Positions 1-9,574 of a stretch of 64,000 nucleotides of DNA are shown one piece after another. The notes beneath the pieces were generated by a model that was not told where the DNA came from, made no database searches, and saw nothing but the letters and a program-made list of their open reading frames with translations. The position numbers were made by a program, and so were the translations under genes. The DNA is taken from the NCBI RefSeq assembly GCF_008935075.1, contig NZ_CP044545.1, forward strand, positions 1,453,501 to 1,517,500, read 5' to 3'. Source of the stretch: Pradoshia sp. D12. GTDB lineage: Bacteria > Bacillota > Bacilli > Bacillales > Pradoshiaceae. Each line of letters starts with the position of its first letter. Positions within the stretch are counted from its first letter, which is position 1.

Positions 1-1
1 T

Positions 2-178
2 GGATTTGCGCAATGTTTAAGTATTGTAAGCTCAATGCTGCCATTCTTTAGTGACATTCCGAATGTATATATGTTAATTTTGCCATATGTATTAACGATT
101 CTGGCTTTAACAGGATTTATTGGACGTGCAGATGCTCCAAAAGCATCCGGTACGCCATATATCAAAGGAAAACGTTAA
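2..178 (+). CDS. C-terminal end of a BMP-type ABC transporter permease (partial)
   Basis: The window opens inside a reading frame that runs 58 codons to a TAA. The peptide is hydrophobic and ends with a short polar tail (GRADAPKASGTPYIKGKR). This resembles the C-terminus of the second permease of BMP-lipoprotein sugar/nucleoside ABC transporters (NupQ/YufQ type), which in many Bacillus genomes lie just upstream of ymfF. The role would be the membrane channel of a nucleoside or sugar importer. Only the last membrane segment is visible, so the family call rests on the tail sequence and the neighbourhood. Confidence 0.6.
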   Translation, partial: GFAQCLSIVSSMLPFFSDIPNVYMLILPYVLTILALTGFIGRADAPKASGTPYIKGKR

Positions 179-205
179 AAGGTAAACTCATTCATGATTT
201 AATCA

Positions 206-253
206 AAGACAAGTGCTGTTCTTATTGCAAGAGCAGTCCTTGTCTTTTTTTTT
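206..253 (+). terminator. Rho-independent terminator after the permease
   Basis: The arm AAGACAAG pairs with CTTGTCTT around a second pairing of CTGTTCTT with AAGAGCAG, and is followed by a run of nine T. It lies 28 bp after the permease stop codon and closes the upstream operon. Confidence 0.9.
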
Positions 254-440
254 CTAACCTAAAGCGTGTCGATTTTAATTAGATCGAATTTAGAAGAAAG
301 AATGAAAGAAGGTCAGGGTCAGTTCCTTGATTTACATTCCATTTAACCTGTATATTCAAACTAAAGGTTTAAAAAAAATCCTTGAGACGAACAATATGGT
401 TAAGAACCTGCATAACATTGAGTAAAGGGAGGTCAAAAAT

Positions 441-1718
441 ATGGCAGTTATTGATGAGATTAAACTAAAACAAGCTGGCATTACGATTCATTTTGTACCA
501 ACTAAGAAATTTAAAACAACGACGCTTGTTTGGAAGATGAAAGCACCTTTAAAGGAAGAAACCGTTACATATAGAGCTTTGTTGCCAAATGTCCTGCAAA
601 GTAATACAGCTGCATATCCAACATCTACAGCTTTCCGTTCCCATCTAGATCAATTATATGGAGCCAGTCTTTTTACAGATGTCAGTAAAAAAGGCGAATA
701 TCATATTATGAGTTTTCAAATGGAAATGGTAAATGAACGATTTTTATCCAAGCCTGAACCGCTGTTGGAACAAGCGTTTAAGCTTTTACATGATGTTTTG
801 ATTAATCCTAATGTAAAGGGAGATGCTTTTGATGCGGATACAGTTGCAAAGGAAAAGCGTGCTCTGAAACAAAGGCTGCAGGCTGTATATGATGATAAAA
901 TGCGTTATTCTTCATTACGCTTAACTCAGGAAATGTGTATGGAAGAAAATTATCGGCTGGAAGCAAACGGGATTATAAGCGAAGTCGATGAAATCACTCC
1001 TGAATCCCTATACAATTATTATAAAAAAGCGTTTGCCGAAGATGAATTGGACCTCTATGTAATTGGGGATTTGGATGAAGCCAGGGTAACGCAAATGTCT
1101 AGTGAATACTTTCAGTTCGCGGAGAGAAAACCTGAACGGGTTATGCATAATAAACATGATATCCTTGAAGTGAAAGAACTGAAAGAAACGCAGGATATCA
1201 AACAGGGTAAGCTGAATATTGGCTACCGAACAAATATCACTTATGGCGATCGAGATTATTTTGCTTTGCAAATGTTTAATGGGATATTTGGAGGGTTTTC
1301 ACACTCTAAACTTTTCATAAACGTTCGTGAAAAAGCAAGTTTGGCGTATTATGCCGCATCACGACTTGAAAGTCATAAAGGTCTTTTAATGGTTATGTCC
1401 GGCATTGATAATAAAAATTATAATCAGGCAGTAACGATCATAAAAGAACAAATGGAAGCTATGAAAAAGGGCGAATTTTCGGATCAAGAAATGGAACAAA
1501 CAAAAGCAATCATTAAAAATCAATTGCTCGAAACGATCGACACCTCCCGTGGTCTAACAGAAGTTCTATATCATAATGTGGTTGCCGCTGTTGATAAACC
1601 ATTGGATGATTGGTTGTCTTCGATTGATAGAGTAACAAAGGATGAAATTGTGGCTTGTGGAGAAAAAATTCAAATGGATACGATCTATTTTTTAAGTGGA
1701 GATGAGGTGACTGAGTAA
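441..1718 (+). CDS. ymfF: M16 family peptidase-like protein YmfF
   Basis: The 425-residue product matches YmfF, an M16 (insulinase-fold) family member normally encoded beside YmfH. The N-terminal domain lacks the HxxEH zinc motif: the equivalent stretch reads LPNVLQSNTAAYPT. It is therefore expected to be the non-catalytic partner, as in two-subunit M16 proteases. A GGGAGG ribosome binding site sits 7 bp before the ATG. The stop overlaps the ymfH start by one base (TAATG), which implies translational coupling. In Bacillus this locus is linked to cell-surface and peptide processing, but its substrate is not known. Confidence 0.9.
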   Translation: MAVIDEIKLKQAGITIHFVPTKKFKTTTLVWKMKAPLKEETVTYRALLPNVLQSNTAAYPTSTAFRSHLDQLYGASLFTDVSKKGEYHIMSFQMEMVNERFLSKPEPLLEQAFKLLHDVLINPNVKGDAFDADTVAKEKRALKQRLQAVYDDKMRYSSLRLTQEMCMEENYRLEANGIISEVDEITPESLYNYYKKAFAEDELDLYVIGDLDEARVTQMSSEYFQFAERKPERVMHNKHDILEVKELKETQDIKQGKLNIGYRTNITYGDRDYFALQMFNGIFGGFSHSKLFINVREKASLAYYAASRLESHKGLLMVMSGIDNKNYNQAVTIIKEQMEAMKKGEFSDQEMEQTKAIIKNQLLETIDTSRGLTEVLYHNVVAAVDKPLDDWLSSIDRVTKDEIVACGEKIQMDTIYFLSGDEVTE

Positions 1719-3004
1719 TGGAGAAAATACTATTTGACCAGCTTCAGGAAGAATTATATTTCGAAAAAATGGATAATGGTTTGTCTGTGTACATCCTTCC
1801 GAAAAAAGGATTTAATAAGACCTATGCCACTTTTACAACTAAATATGGATCAATCGATAATCATTTTAAAGAGCCCGGTGCAGATGAATATTCCAGGGTC
1901 CCGGATGGAATTGCGCACTTCCTAGAGCATAAATTGTTCGAAAAAGAAGATGGTGATGTATTCCAGCAGTTCAGTAAACAAGGTGCAGCGGCCAATGCTT
2001 TTACATCCTTTACTCGAACAGCGTACCTTTTTTCCAGTACAACGGATGTAGAGAAAAATTTAGAAACATTAGTTGATTTTGTCCAGGAACCATATTTCTC
2101 GGATAAGAGTGTGGAAAAAGAAAAAGGGATTATTGGCCAGGAAATTACCATGTATGATGATAATGCAGATTGGAGATTATATTTCGGTATTATTGAAAAT
2201 CTATATCATAATCATCCTGTGAAAATTGATATAGCTGGTACCATTGAGTCGATTTCAGGAATAACAAAAGAACTGCTCTATAAGTGCTACAATGCATTTT
2301 ATCATCCAAGCAACATGCTTCTGTTTATTACAGGGCCATTGGATCCGGAAACAATCATGCAGCAAGTTCGTGACAACCAGGCTAAGAAAAACTTCGATAA
2401 ACGTGGGGAAATCGAACGGAAATTTGATGCAGAGCCGGCTAATGTCGCTACTAAAAAACGCTCAACCAATATGCATGTCCAGACGCCTAAGTGTGTGGTT
2501 GGATTGAAGGCAAATAATCCAACTCTCCAGGGGATTGATTTATTAAAACAAGAGCTATCTATCAACCTCTTTCTGGATATGACTTTTGGAAAAAGCTCCG
2601 AGTATTATGAAAAACTATATTCTGAAGGGTTAATTGACCATTCATTCTTTTATGATTATACACAGGAATATGGATTTGGATTTGGAATGGTCGGCAGTGA
2701 TACAGATAAGCCGGATCATTTAGAGGAAGAATTGAAAAATATTCTTTTTGCGGCCCGCGAAGGAAAAATTGTAACAGAGGAAAAATTAAATTCAATTCGT
2801 AAGAAGAAAATTGGTGCCTTCCTCAGGTCATTGAATTCACCTGAATCGATAGCCAATCAATTTACACGATATGCTTTTAATGACATGAAGCTATTTGATG
2901 TTGTGACTGTTTTGGAAGCTTTGACCTATGATGAAGTGAATAAAGCAGTACAGGAATTTATAGATGAGGATAGAATGTCAGTATTTCAAATACTTCCATC
3001 CTGA
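1718..3004 (+). CDS. ymfH: M16 family zinc metallopeptidase YmfH
   Basis: The 428-residue M16 peptidase has an intact inverted zinc motif, HFLEH at residues 67-71. A downstream glutamate lies in the GQEITMYDD stretch near residue 141, as the family requires. It starts inside the ymfF stop codon and probably forms a heterodimer with that inactive partner, giving one catalytic and one structural subunit. There is no signal peptide, so it is cytoplasmic. A terminator follows at once, so ymfF-ymfH make a two-gene transcription unit. Confidence 0.92.
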   Translation: MEKILFDQLQEELYFEKMDNGLSVYILPKKGFNKTYATFTTKYGSIDNHFKEPGADEYSRVPDGIAHFLEHKLFEKEDGDVFQQFSKQGAAANAFTSFTRTAYLFSSTTDVEKNLETLVDFVQEPYFSDKSVEKEKGIIGQEITMYDDNADWRLYFGIIENLYHNHPVKIDIAGTIESISGITKELLYKCYNAFYHPSNMLLFITGPLDPETIMQQVRDNQAKKNFDKRGEIERKFDAEPANVATKKRSTNMHVQTPKCVVGLKANNPTLQGIDLLKQELSINLFLDMTFGKSSEYYEKLYSEGLIDHSFFYDYTQEYGFGFGMVGSDTDKPDHLEEELKNILFAAREGKIVTEEKLNSIRKKKIGAFLRSLNSPESIANQFTRYAFNDMKLFDVVTVLEALTYDEVNKAVQEFIDEDRMSVFQILPS

Positions 3005-3010
3005 ATGGGT

Positions 3011-3044
3011 AAGAGCCAAGCCGTAATGGTTTTGGCTCTTTTTG
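3011..3044 (+). terminator. Terminator after ymfH
   Basis: AAGAGCCAA pairs with TTGGCTCTT, followed by five T. It lies 7 bp after the ymfH stop. Confidence 0.9.
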
Positions 3045-3248
3045 TATTTAAATTTGTTTATATAATACAAGGTAAACGGACAATTAACCAGCTTAACTGA
3101 TTCACTGGTTTACGATAACTATTTGGTAGGATTAAAGAAGCTTATATTAGAAACAATTGACTATTTTCAATTGGTGGTTTTACTTTTCATCTTCAAGCTT
3201 TATAATGAAAAGTATTGTAAGTGTTATTTACGGCAAGGGGTTTTTATT

Positions 3249-3974
3249 ATGAATGGAAAATATGCACTCATTACGGGTGCTAGTGGAGGAATTGGTCAAG
3301 CAATTGCATTACGTTTGGCTGCAGAGGGCTGGAATCTATATCTCCATTATAACCGTAATCTTAGCGGAATTAATTCGCTTTTAGATCAGTTAAAACCATT
3401 TCAAATACAGGTGAAAGTAATTCAGGCTGATCTAAGTAAAGATGGCGGACATCAAGTTATAATTGACGAAATTAATCAAATTGATACGATAATACTAAAT
3501 AGCGGTGACAGTCATTTTGGTTTAATAACAGATATAACCGATGACCGAGCCAAACAGATGGTTTCATTACATATTACATCTCCCTTTTTATTGACTAAAG
3601 GACTAGTTCCTAAGTTAATACAAAAAAAAGATGGCAGTATCATTGCCATTACTTCTATTTGGGGAGAAGTGGGTGCTTCCTGTGAAGTTCTTTATTCAAT
3701 GGTAAAAGGTGGACAGAATTCTTTTATCAAGGCACTTGCGAAGGAGCTTGCACCTTCCGGAATCCGTGTAAATGCTATATCACCCGGTGCAATTTCCACA
3801 CCTATGCTCAATCGATTCGATTCTGAAGAGCTTAGAGAATTGGAAGAAGAAATCCCAATGGGGCGGCTGGGGCATCCGAAGGATATCTCTGGAGTTGTTT
3901 CCTTTGTCCTCTCAGAAGACTCCAGTTATATAACAGGGCAGATTATCAGTGTGAATGGCGGATGGAATACATAA
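3249..3974 (+). CDS. ymfI: SDR reductase YmfI (elongation factor P 5-aminopentanone reductase)
   Basis: This short-chain dehydrogenase/reductase of 241 residues has the nucleotide motif TGASGGIG at residues 9-16 and an active-site Ser plus YxxxK in the segment ITSIWGE to YSMVKG. B. subtilis YmfI reduces the 5-aminopentanone group attached to EF-P, and the position between ymfH and ymfK supports the same assignment. The reading frame extends back to 3123, but an AAGGGG site 8 bp before the ATG at 3249 and the family N-terminus (MNGKYALITG) fix the start there. Confidence 0.88.
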   Translation: MNGKYALITGASGGIGQAIALRLAAEGWNLYLHYNRNLSGINSLLDQLKPFQIQVKVIQADLSKDGGHQVIIDEINQIDTIILNSGDSHFGLITDITDDRAKQMVSLHITSPFLLTKGLVPKLIQKKDGSIIAITSIWGEVGASCEVLYSMVKGGQNSFIKALAKELAPSGIRVNAISPGAISTPMLNRFDSEELRELEEEIPMGRLGHPKDISGVVSFVLSEDSSYITGQIISVNGGWNT

Positions 3975-4088
3975 GTATTTAATGCTACACTATGTATTTT
4001 GCTTTCCACTCGTCAGTAAATCAGATATGATAGGATATAGGGAAAATATTGAAGGAATTTGTCAAATATTTCTCTTAGGGGGAACGGT

Positions 4089-4883
4089 ATGGACAAGAAG
4101 GAATGGTATTTTGAATATGAAATTAAAATTAACCGTCCCGGTTTGTTAGGGGATATTTCTTCTTTGCTAGGAATGCTCTCCATAAATATCGTAACCATCA
4201 ATGGTGTGGATGAGGGGAGAAGAGGTATGCTTCTCTTGGCGAAGGATAATCGTCAAATTGAACGCCTGGAATCAATTCTGCAAACAATGGATACGATAAA
4301 AGTAACTAAACTTAGAGAGCCGAAATTAAGAGATCGGTTAGCAGTCAGACATGGTCGTTATATACAAAGAGATGCAGATGATCGAAAAACATTCCGATTT
4401 GTAAGAGAAGATCTTGGGCTTCTAGTTGATTTTATGGCCGAGCTTTTTAAACAGGAAGGCCATAAACTAATTGGAATCAGGGGTATGCCCCGGGTTGGTA
4501 AAACTGAATCGATTGTTGCTGCAAGTGTTTGTGCGAATAAGCGGTGGTTATTTGTATCTTCCACCTTATTAAAACAAACCGTTCGAAATCAATTAATTGA
4601 AGATGAATACAATGAAGATAACTTATTTATTCTGGATGGGATTGTTTCAACTCGCAGAGCCAATGAAAGGCATTGGCAGCTTGTGCGTGAGATCATGAGA
4701 CTTGATTCAATTAAAGTTGTTGAACATCCTGATGTGTTTGTACAAAATTCAGAGTATACAATGAACGATTTTGATTATATTATTGAACTACGTAATGACC
4801 CGAACGAAGAGATCACATATGAAGCAGTAGACCAACAGTCCTCTTTATTTGGAGGATCCGAATTTGGATCGTTTGATTTTTAG
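4089..4883 (+). CDS. ymfK: DUF3388 protein YmfK with ACT-like and Walker A segments
   Basis: The 264-residue protein matches YmfK. Residues 5-70 look ACT-like (RPGLLGDISSLLGML), which would suit binding of a small ligand. The second half carries a Walker A-like motif, GMPRVGKT, after a GIR segment. The biochemical function is not established in any species I know. Start at 4089 was chosen because AGGGGG lies 7 bp upstream; the open frame extends to 4059 without a binding site. The small ymfJ gene (DUF3243), which usually lies between ymfI and ymfK, is absent: the 114 bp gap holds no candidate. Confidence 0.85.
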   Translation: MDKKEWYFEYEIKINRPGLLGDISSLLGMLSINIVTINGVDEGRRGMLLLAKDNRQIERLESILQTMDTIKVTKLREPKLRDRLAVRHGRYIQRDADDRKTFRFVREDLGLLVDFMAELFKQEGHKLIGIRGMPRVGKTESIVAASVCANKRWLFVSSTLLKQTVRNQLIEDEYNEDNLFILDGIVSTRRANERHWQLVREIMRLDSIKVVEHPDVFVQNSEYTMNDFDYIIELRNDPNEEITYEAVDQQSSLFGGSEFGSFDF

Positions 4884-4901
4884 TGATTAGAAGGTGTTTA
4901 T

Positions 4902-5789
4902 ATGACGGAATTAGGTAAAGTATTAAAGGAAGCCAGAGAGTCTAAAGGATTAACCCTGGATGACCTTCAACAGATAACCAAAATACAAAAGCGTTATCTT
5001 GTTGGTATAGAAGAAGGCAATTATGAAATGATGCCGGGCAAATTCTATGTCAGAGCGTTTATTAAACAATATGCTGAAGCAGTTGGATTAGATCCTGAAC
5101 AGCTTTTTGCGGAGCATCAAACGGATATTCCTGCGGCAGTTCAGCAGGAGGAGATTCCTCAAAAATTATCTAGAGTGCAATCGAAAAAAACATTGCCAGT
5201 ACAGCATTCAAAGTGGATGGAAGTACTTCCTAAAATTTTGATAGCTGTGTTCCTTGTTGCAGTAGTGGCTATTATTTATTACTTTGTAGCAAAAGCCATT
5301 GGTAATAATGATGACACAGGGACAGTTAATCAAAACGGTGACCCTGTAAGACTTGAGCAGGGTGAATCCACAAACCAAGAAGAAAACACCAATGAGAAAG
5401 AAGAAACGGAAACAGAAGAAGAAAGTAATCCAGAGAATGCTGAGGAAGAATCTAAAGAGCCGGAAGAAGCAGGTTCTGCTGAGCTGAAAGTGACCTCCGC
5501 GAATGGAAAAAATACAACATATGAATTAAGTAATACAGATGAATTTAAGGTATCAGTAAAATCTACCGGCGAGACATGGGTATCTGTTAAAAACTCCAAG
5601 GGAGAAAATCTCTTCAATGGGGTGATTCAAAATGGAGAAAGCCAGGATTTTGATCTTTCAGATGATAATCAAATAGTCATGAATATAGGGAAAACTCCAG
5701 ACACTGAAATTTTTGTTAATGATGAAAAACTGGAGTATGAAAGTGAACTGATTGTTCAAAACATAACGATTGATTACACGAAGGAGTAA
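4902..5789 (+). CDS. rodZ: RodZ-like membrane protein YmfM
   Basis: The 295-residue bitopic protein has a cytoplasmic helix-turn-helix region of the RodZ type (residues 1-70, LGKVLKEAR to GLDPEQLF). One transmembrane helix follows at about 112-132. A Glu-rich low-complexity linker (about 150-190) leads to an outer DUF4115-type beta domain at the C-terminus. RodZ links MreB filaments to the elongasome. The gene starts 18 bp after ymfK with an AAGGTG site and precedes pgsA as in B. subtilis. The linker is strongly acidic and probably variable among strains. Confidence 0.9.
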   Translation: MTELGKVLKEARESKGLTLDDLQQITKIQKRYLVGIEEGNYEMMPGKFYVRAFIKQYAEAVGLDPEQLFAEHQTDIPAAVQQEEIPQKLSRVQSKKTLPVQHSKWMEVLPKILIAVFLVAVVAIIYYFVAKAIGNNDDTGTVNQNGDPVRLEQGESTNQEENTNEKEETETEEESNPENAEEESKEPEEAGSAELKVTSANGKNTTYELSNTDEFKVSVKSTGETWVSVKNSKGENLFNGVIQNGESQDFDLSDDNQIVMNIGKTPDTEIFVNDEKLEYESELIVQNITIDYTKE

Positions 5790-5793
5790 GATT

Positions 5794-5819
5794 GGAAGGT
5801 CATCAATGGATGGCCTTCT
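5794..5819 (+). terminator. Hairpin between ymfM and pgsA (weak or partial terminator)
   Basis: GGAAGGTCATC pairs with GGTGGCCTTCT-like sequence with two G-U pairs around a three-base loop. The downstream tract is CTCGTC and not T-rich, so this is more likely an attenuating or processing hairpin than a full stop. Confidence 0.4.
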
Positions 5820-5870
5820 CTCGTCTATCCTTTTATAAATAAAATTTAAAAGTAAAGTGAGGAACATCAA

Positions 5871-6449
5871 GTGAATTTACCGAACAAGATAACGATTTCC
5901 AGAATTTGCATGATCCCTGTGTTTATGATTATCATGCTTCCATCCATTGATTGGGGAACGTGGGTGATTAACGATGTGGAGTTGCCTATCTCTCATTTTG
6001 TTGGAGCTATCATTTTTATCATTGCTTCCACTACTGATTGGATTGATGGATATTATGCTAGAAAACATAATCTGGTCACAACCCTTGGAAAGTTTCTTGA
6101 TCCGTTGGCAGATAAACTTCTTGTATCTGCAGCATTAATTATCCTTGTAGGATACGAGTTGGCCCCTGCTTGGATTGTTATTTTAATTATCAGCCGTGAA
6201 TTTGCGGTAACAGGTCTTCGCCTGGTTCTAGCCGGTGAAGGTGAAGTGGTTGCAGCGAATCAATTGGGTAAAATTAAAACATGGACTCAAATCATAGCTA
6301 TAGCTGCATTACTATTGCATAATCTACCATTTGCGTGGATTAATTTCCCGTTTGCTGATATAGCTCTTTACGTAGCCTTATTCTTTACTCTATGGTCTGG
6401 CTGGGATTACTTTGCTAAGAATAAACATGCGTTTTTAAATTCTAAATAA
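5871..6449 (+). CDS. pgsA: CDP-diacylglycerol--glycerol-3-phosphate 3-phosphatidyltransferase
   Basis: This integral membrane enzyme of 192 residues makes phosphatidylglycerol phosphate from CDP-diacylglycerol and glycerol 3-phosphate, the committed step to PG and cardiolipin. The CDP-alcohol phosphotransferase motif is complete: D59-G60, A63-R64, G73, D77 and D81. Several hydrophobic helices follow. The start is GTG at 5871 with GTGAGGAAC as binding site; the N-terminus MNLPNKITISR is typical. It lies between ymfM and cinA as in other Bacillaceae. Confidence 0.96.
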   Translation: MNLPNKITISRICMIPVFMIIMLPSIDWGTWVINDVELPISHFVGAIIFIIASTTDWIDGYYARKHNLVTTLGKFLDPLADKLLVSAALIILVGYELAPAWIVILIISREFAVTGLRLVLAGEGEVVAANQLGKIKTWTQIIAIAALLLHNLPFAWINFPFADIALYVALFFTLWSGWDYFAKNKHAFLNSK

Positions 6450-6492
6450 GGGTATCATTCTAAATATAACTTGTTAAATGGCGGGTGACAGA

Positions 6493-7740
6493 ATGAATGC
6501 AGAATTAATAGCGGTAGGCTCTGAGTTATTACTTGGACAGATTGCAAATACCAATGCTCAGTTTATATCAAAAAGCCTGGCAGAGATAGGTATTAACGTA
6601 TATTACCATACAGTAGTTGGGGATAATCCTGTACGATTAAAAAAGGCTATTGAAATTGCAGAATCCCGAGCAAATCTCATAATATACACTGGTGGGTTGG
6701 GACCAACAAAGGATGATATAACAAAAGAAGTTGTAGCTGCCCATATAGGTAAAACATTAATAACAGACCAAAAAGCTATGGAAAATATTGAAGAATATTT
6801 CAAGAAAATAAAACGGGTGATGACAGAAAACAACCGGAAGCAAGCATTGGTTATTGGAGGATCGGAAGTATTCCCTAATCAAAATGGAATGGCTCCCGGA
6901 ATGGTTGTGTCTCATGGGGATATTCTTCACATTTTATTACCAGGTCCTCCAAGTGAAATGCAGCCAATGCATCAAAATTTTGCAGTTCCTTATCTTTTGA
7001 GATTAATGGACAGGGTGGAGCGTATAGATTCCCGAGTCCTCCGTTTCTTTGGTATTGGGGAATCACAGCTTGAAACAGATATAGAAGATTTACTGGATCA
7101 GCAAAGTAATCCGACAATAGCGCCTCTTGCCTCAGATGGAGAGGTAACTCTTCGTATTACAGCTAAACATGAATCTATTGAAGAAGCTGACAAACTATTA
7201 AAAGAGACAGAAGAAAAAATTCTTTCGCGTGTGGGAGAATATTTTTACGGATATGATGATGCGACTATTATGACTGAACTTATCAATCTTTTAAAAGAAA
7301 ATGAGCTTACAATATCGGCAGCAGAAAGCTTAACCGGCGGAATGTTTCAGGAAAAAATGACGGATATACAGGGAGCCGGTTTAATCCTTAAGGGCGGTAT
7401 TGTTGTTTATACCAATGAAGCAAAGGAAAAGCTTTTGAAGGTCGAACAATCAACCATCGACCAATATGGAGTTGTCAGTGAGCAATGTGCTATGGAAATG
7501 GCTGATAATATTAAAGCCATGCTCCAATCTGATATTGGGATTAGTTTTACTGGAGTAGCTGGACCAGATGAATTGGAAGGTCATCCGGTAGGGACTGTTT
7601 ATATCGGTATAGCCATTTCCGGTCAGAAAACGTACGCAAAGAGATTGGACTTAGGCGGTATGCGTGAGGTTAATCGGGTAAGAAGCATGAAGTATGGCTG
7701 TCATTTTCTTATCCGAAAGTTGAGAGAGTTATATGCATAA
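6493..7740 (+). CDS. cinA: CinA family protein (competence/damage-inducible; NMN deamidase-type C-terminus)
   Basis: The 415-residue two-domain protein has an N-terminal MoaB/MogA-like domain (residues 1-170) and a C-terminal PncC-type domain beginning near the SAAESLTGG motif at about 275. The PncC domain in this family deamidates nicotinamide mononucleotide. In several Gram-positive bacteria CinA works with RecA in transformation, and here too it directly precedes recA. The frame opens at 6478, but the ATG at 6493 has GGCGGGTGA upstream and gives the family N-terminus [13 protein letters not shown]. Confidence 0.93.
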   Translation: MNAELIAVGSELLLGQIANTNAQFISKSLAEIGINVYYHTVVGDNPVRLKKAIEIAESRANLIIYTGGLGPTKDDITKEVVAAHIGKTLITDQKAMENIEEYFKKIKRVMTENNRKQALVIGGSEVFPNQNGMAPGMVVSHGDILHILLPGPPSEMQPMHQNFAVPYLLRLMDRVERIDSRVLRFFGIGESQLETDIEDLLDQQSNPTIAPLASDGEVTLRITAKHESIEEADKLLKETEEKILSRVGEYFYGYDDATIMTELINLLKENELTISAAESLTGGMFQEKMTDIQGAGLILKGGIVVYTNEAKEKLLKVEQSTIDQYGVVSEQCAMEMADNIKAMLQSDIGISFTGVAGPDELEGHPVGTVYIGIAISGQKTYAKRLDLGGMREVNRVRSMKYGCHFLIRKLRELYA

Positions 7741-7745
7741 TAGAA

Positions 7746-7774
7746 AACCCCAACTTATATGGTTGGGGATTTCT
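7746..7774 (+). terminator. Terminator after cinA
   Basis: ACCCCAAC pairs with GTTGGGG around a six-base loop, followed by a short T-rich tract. It separates cinA from the recA promoter. Confidence 0.75.
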
Positions 7775-7885
7775 ATTGTTTATAAAATTGAGATAATTTT
7801 AGTTTTACTTTAATTACTGCTAAAAGCATTCTGTTTGCTAGAGAGTTTCTTTAAATTTATTAGCAAAATTACCATTAAAACAATA

Positions 7886-7899
7886 CGAATAAATGTTCG
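7886..7899 (+). promoter_or_regulatory. LexA (DinR) SOS box upstream of recA
   Basis: The 14-mer CGAATAAATGTTCG matches the Bacillus SOS box CGAAC-N4-GTTCG with one mismatch (T for C at position 5). It ends 10 bp before the -35 element of the recA promoter, the expected place for LexA repression. Confidence 0.85.
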
Positions 7900-7908
7900 C
7901 TTTTTTAC

Positions 7909-7937
7909 TTGTTAAATGGGGACAGATGAGGTATAGT
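7909..7937 (+). promoter_or_regulatory. Sigma-A promoter of recA
   Basis: The -35 TTGTTA (7909-7914) and -10 TATAGT (7932-7937) are separated by 17 bp. It is the only well-spaced promoter in the 258 bp cinA-recA gap and lies just after the LexA box. Confidence 0.75.
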
Positions 7938-7998
7938 ATAAATAAGTTCTAAATTATACATGTAATGTTTTTATATAGATATGGGGAGGAAATAAACT

Positions 7999-9042
7999 GT
8001 GAGTGAACGTCAAGCTGCGCTCGATATGGCGCTAAAACAAATTGAAAAGCAATTTGGTAAAGGTTCAGTAATGAAGCTGGGGGAAAGAGCAGACAGAAAG
8101 GTTTCTACCATTCCAAGTGGTTCGCTTGCTCTTGATTCAGCCCTCGGTGTGGGTGGATATCCAAGAGGTAGAATAATTGAGATTTATGGACCGGAGAGTT
8201 CCGGTAAAACGACAGTAGCTTTACATGCAATTGCTGAAGTACAGGCACAGGGTGGACAAGCAGCATTTATTGATGCAGAACATGCTTTAGATCCGGCATA
8301 TGCACAAAAGCTTGGCGTAAATATAGATGAATTATTACTTTCCCAACCAGATACAGGTGAACAGGCATTGGAAATTGCTGAGGCGCTTGTACGAAGTGGT
8401 GCAATTGATATTATCGTTGTTGACTCAGTGGCTGCTTTAGTACCAAAAGCTGAGATTGAAGGTGAAATGGGAGATTCTCATATGGGTCTACAAGCCCGTT
8501 TAATGTCTCAGGCTCTTCGTAAACTTTCTGGATCCATTAATAAATCTAACACCATAGCAATCTTTATCAACCAAATCCGTGAGAAGATTGGTGTTATGTT
8601 TGGTAACCCAGAAACAACTCCAGGTGGTCGTGCTCTTAAGTTCTATTCTACGGTTCGCCTTGAAGTAAGACGTGCAGAACAACTGAAACAGGGAAATGAT
8701 ATTGTAGGGAACAGGACTAAAGTAAAGGTTGTTAAAAATAAAGTGGCTCCACCTTTCAAAGTGGCAGAACTTGATATTATGTATGGTGAGGGTATTTCCA
8801 AAGAAGGAGAAATCATCGACATTGGTTCTGAATTGGATATTATTGAAAAGAGTGGGTCTTGGTACTCATATAATGGAGATCGCTTAGGACAGGGAAGAGA
8901 GAATGCGAAGCTCTTCTTAAAAGAAAATCCAGATGTTCGGGATGAAATTTCCATTAAAATCCGCTCAGCCTATGGATTAAACGGTGAAGCGAAAGTGGTT
9001 GAAGCAGCAGAGGAAATGGATAAATTTGATTTACCTGAATAA
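7999..9042 (+). CDS. recA: Recombinase RecA
   Basis: The 347-residue recombinase forms ATP-dependent filaments on single-stranded DNA, drives strand exchange and triggers LexA self-cleavage. Walker A is GPESSGKT at residues 64-71, and the characteristic core runs through [19 protein letters not shown]. The C-terminal tail is acidic ([10 protein letters not shown]). Translation starts at GTG with GGGGAGGAA 9 bp upstream. Regulation by LexA is supported by the SOS box at 7886-7899. Confidence 0.99.
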   Translation: MSERQAALDMALKQIEKQFGKGSVMKLGERADRKVSTIPSGSLALDSALGVGGYPRGRIIEIYGPESSGKTTVALHAIAEVQAQGGQAAFIDAEHALDPAYAQKLGVNIDELLLSQPDTGEQALEIAEALVRSGAIDIIVVDSVAALVPKAEIEGEMGDSHMGLQARLMSQALRKLSGSINKSNTIAIFINQIREKIGVMFGNPETTPGGRALKFYSTVRLEVRRAEQLKQGNDIVGNRTKVKVVKNKVAPPFKVAELDIMYGEGISKEGEIIDIGSELDIIEKSGSWYSYNGDRLGQGRENAKLFLKENPDVRDEISIKIRSAYGLNGEAKVVEAAEEMDKFDLPE

Positions 9043-9054
9043 GTAGTTTGTAAT

Positions 9055-9086
9055 GGGCAAACCTGATTATGGGTTTGCTCTTTCTA
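9055..9086 (+). terminator. Terminator after recA
   Basis: GGGCAAACC pairs with GGGTTTGCTC, followed by TTTCT, starting 13 bp after the recA stop. Confidence 0.85.
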
Positions 9087-9574
9087 TAGGTGGGCCTCAG
9101 GGTGTGTTTTATTATAAATTTAGCTGTTTCTGAAGAGAATCATGAAAGAAATAATATTTAGGTAGTATAGTGACTGGCAGAGTATGATCAATCAGTAAGT
9201 GTTGTTTGAGAAAAATCTATAACTTTATTAGAAAAGATGCGAAAAACAAATAATTTCTTCGGCTTTTGTACTTTTACTCAACTTAATGGGAAGCGGCTGT
9301 CTTAAAGTGGAGAGTATTATTAGAAACTATGACCTAGGTGGATAGGGTCACGAAAATTGTATATCTGTCTGTATTTTCTAAAAACGATTAAAAGAGCGTC
9401 AGGACTTGCTCTTGACAACAAATTTTCATAACTTTACAATAGAAATGTATTAATATCTTTTTTTATGACATGCCTAAAAGCGATTGTGCTGTATATTTTT
9501 AGATGATGTACATGCCAGAATTGAAAACAATGTAGTAAAAGAGATTAAAAAAGTTAATAGCAAGAGGAGGTGTA
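9087..9574 (+). other. Intergenic region recA-rny, no gene seen
   Basis: There is no open frame with a ribosome binding site in this 488 bp stretch. Apart from the promoter at 9412-9440 I see nothing recognisable. With transcription starting near 9447, rny would have a 5' untranslated region of about 130 nt. Confidence 0.6.
9412..9440 (+). promoter_or_regulatory. Consensus sigma-A promoter for rny
   Basis: The -35 TTGACA (9412-9417) is perfect and the -10 TACAAT (9435-9440) differs at one base. The spacer is 17 bp. It is among the best-matching promoters in the window. Confidence 0.88.

Noticed and set aside
3123-3248. 42-codon extension of YmfI
   Set aside because: Not homologous to the family N-terminus and no binding site; AAGGGG marks 3249.
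5330-5617. 95-codon minus-strand ORF opposite ymfM
   Set aside because: It is a Ser-rich shadow of the Glu-rich linker of YmfM and not an independent gene.
9087-9411. Possible ncRNA between recA and rny
   Set aside because: No stable long stems or terminator were seen; only the rny promoter is supported.
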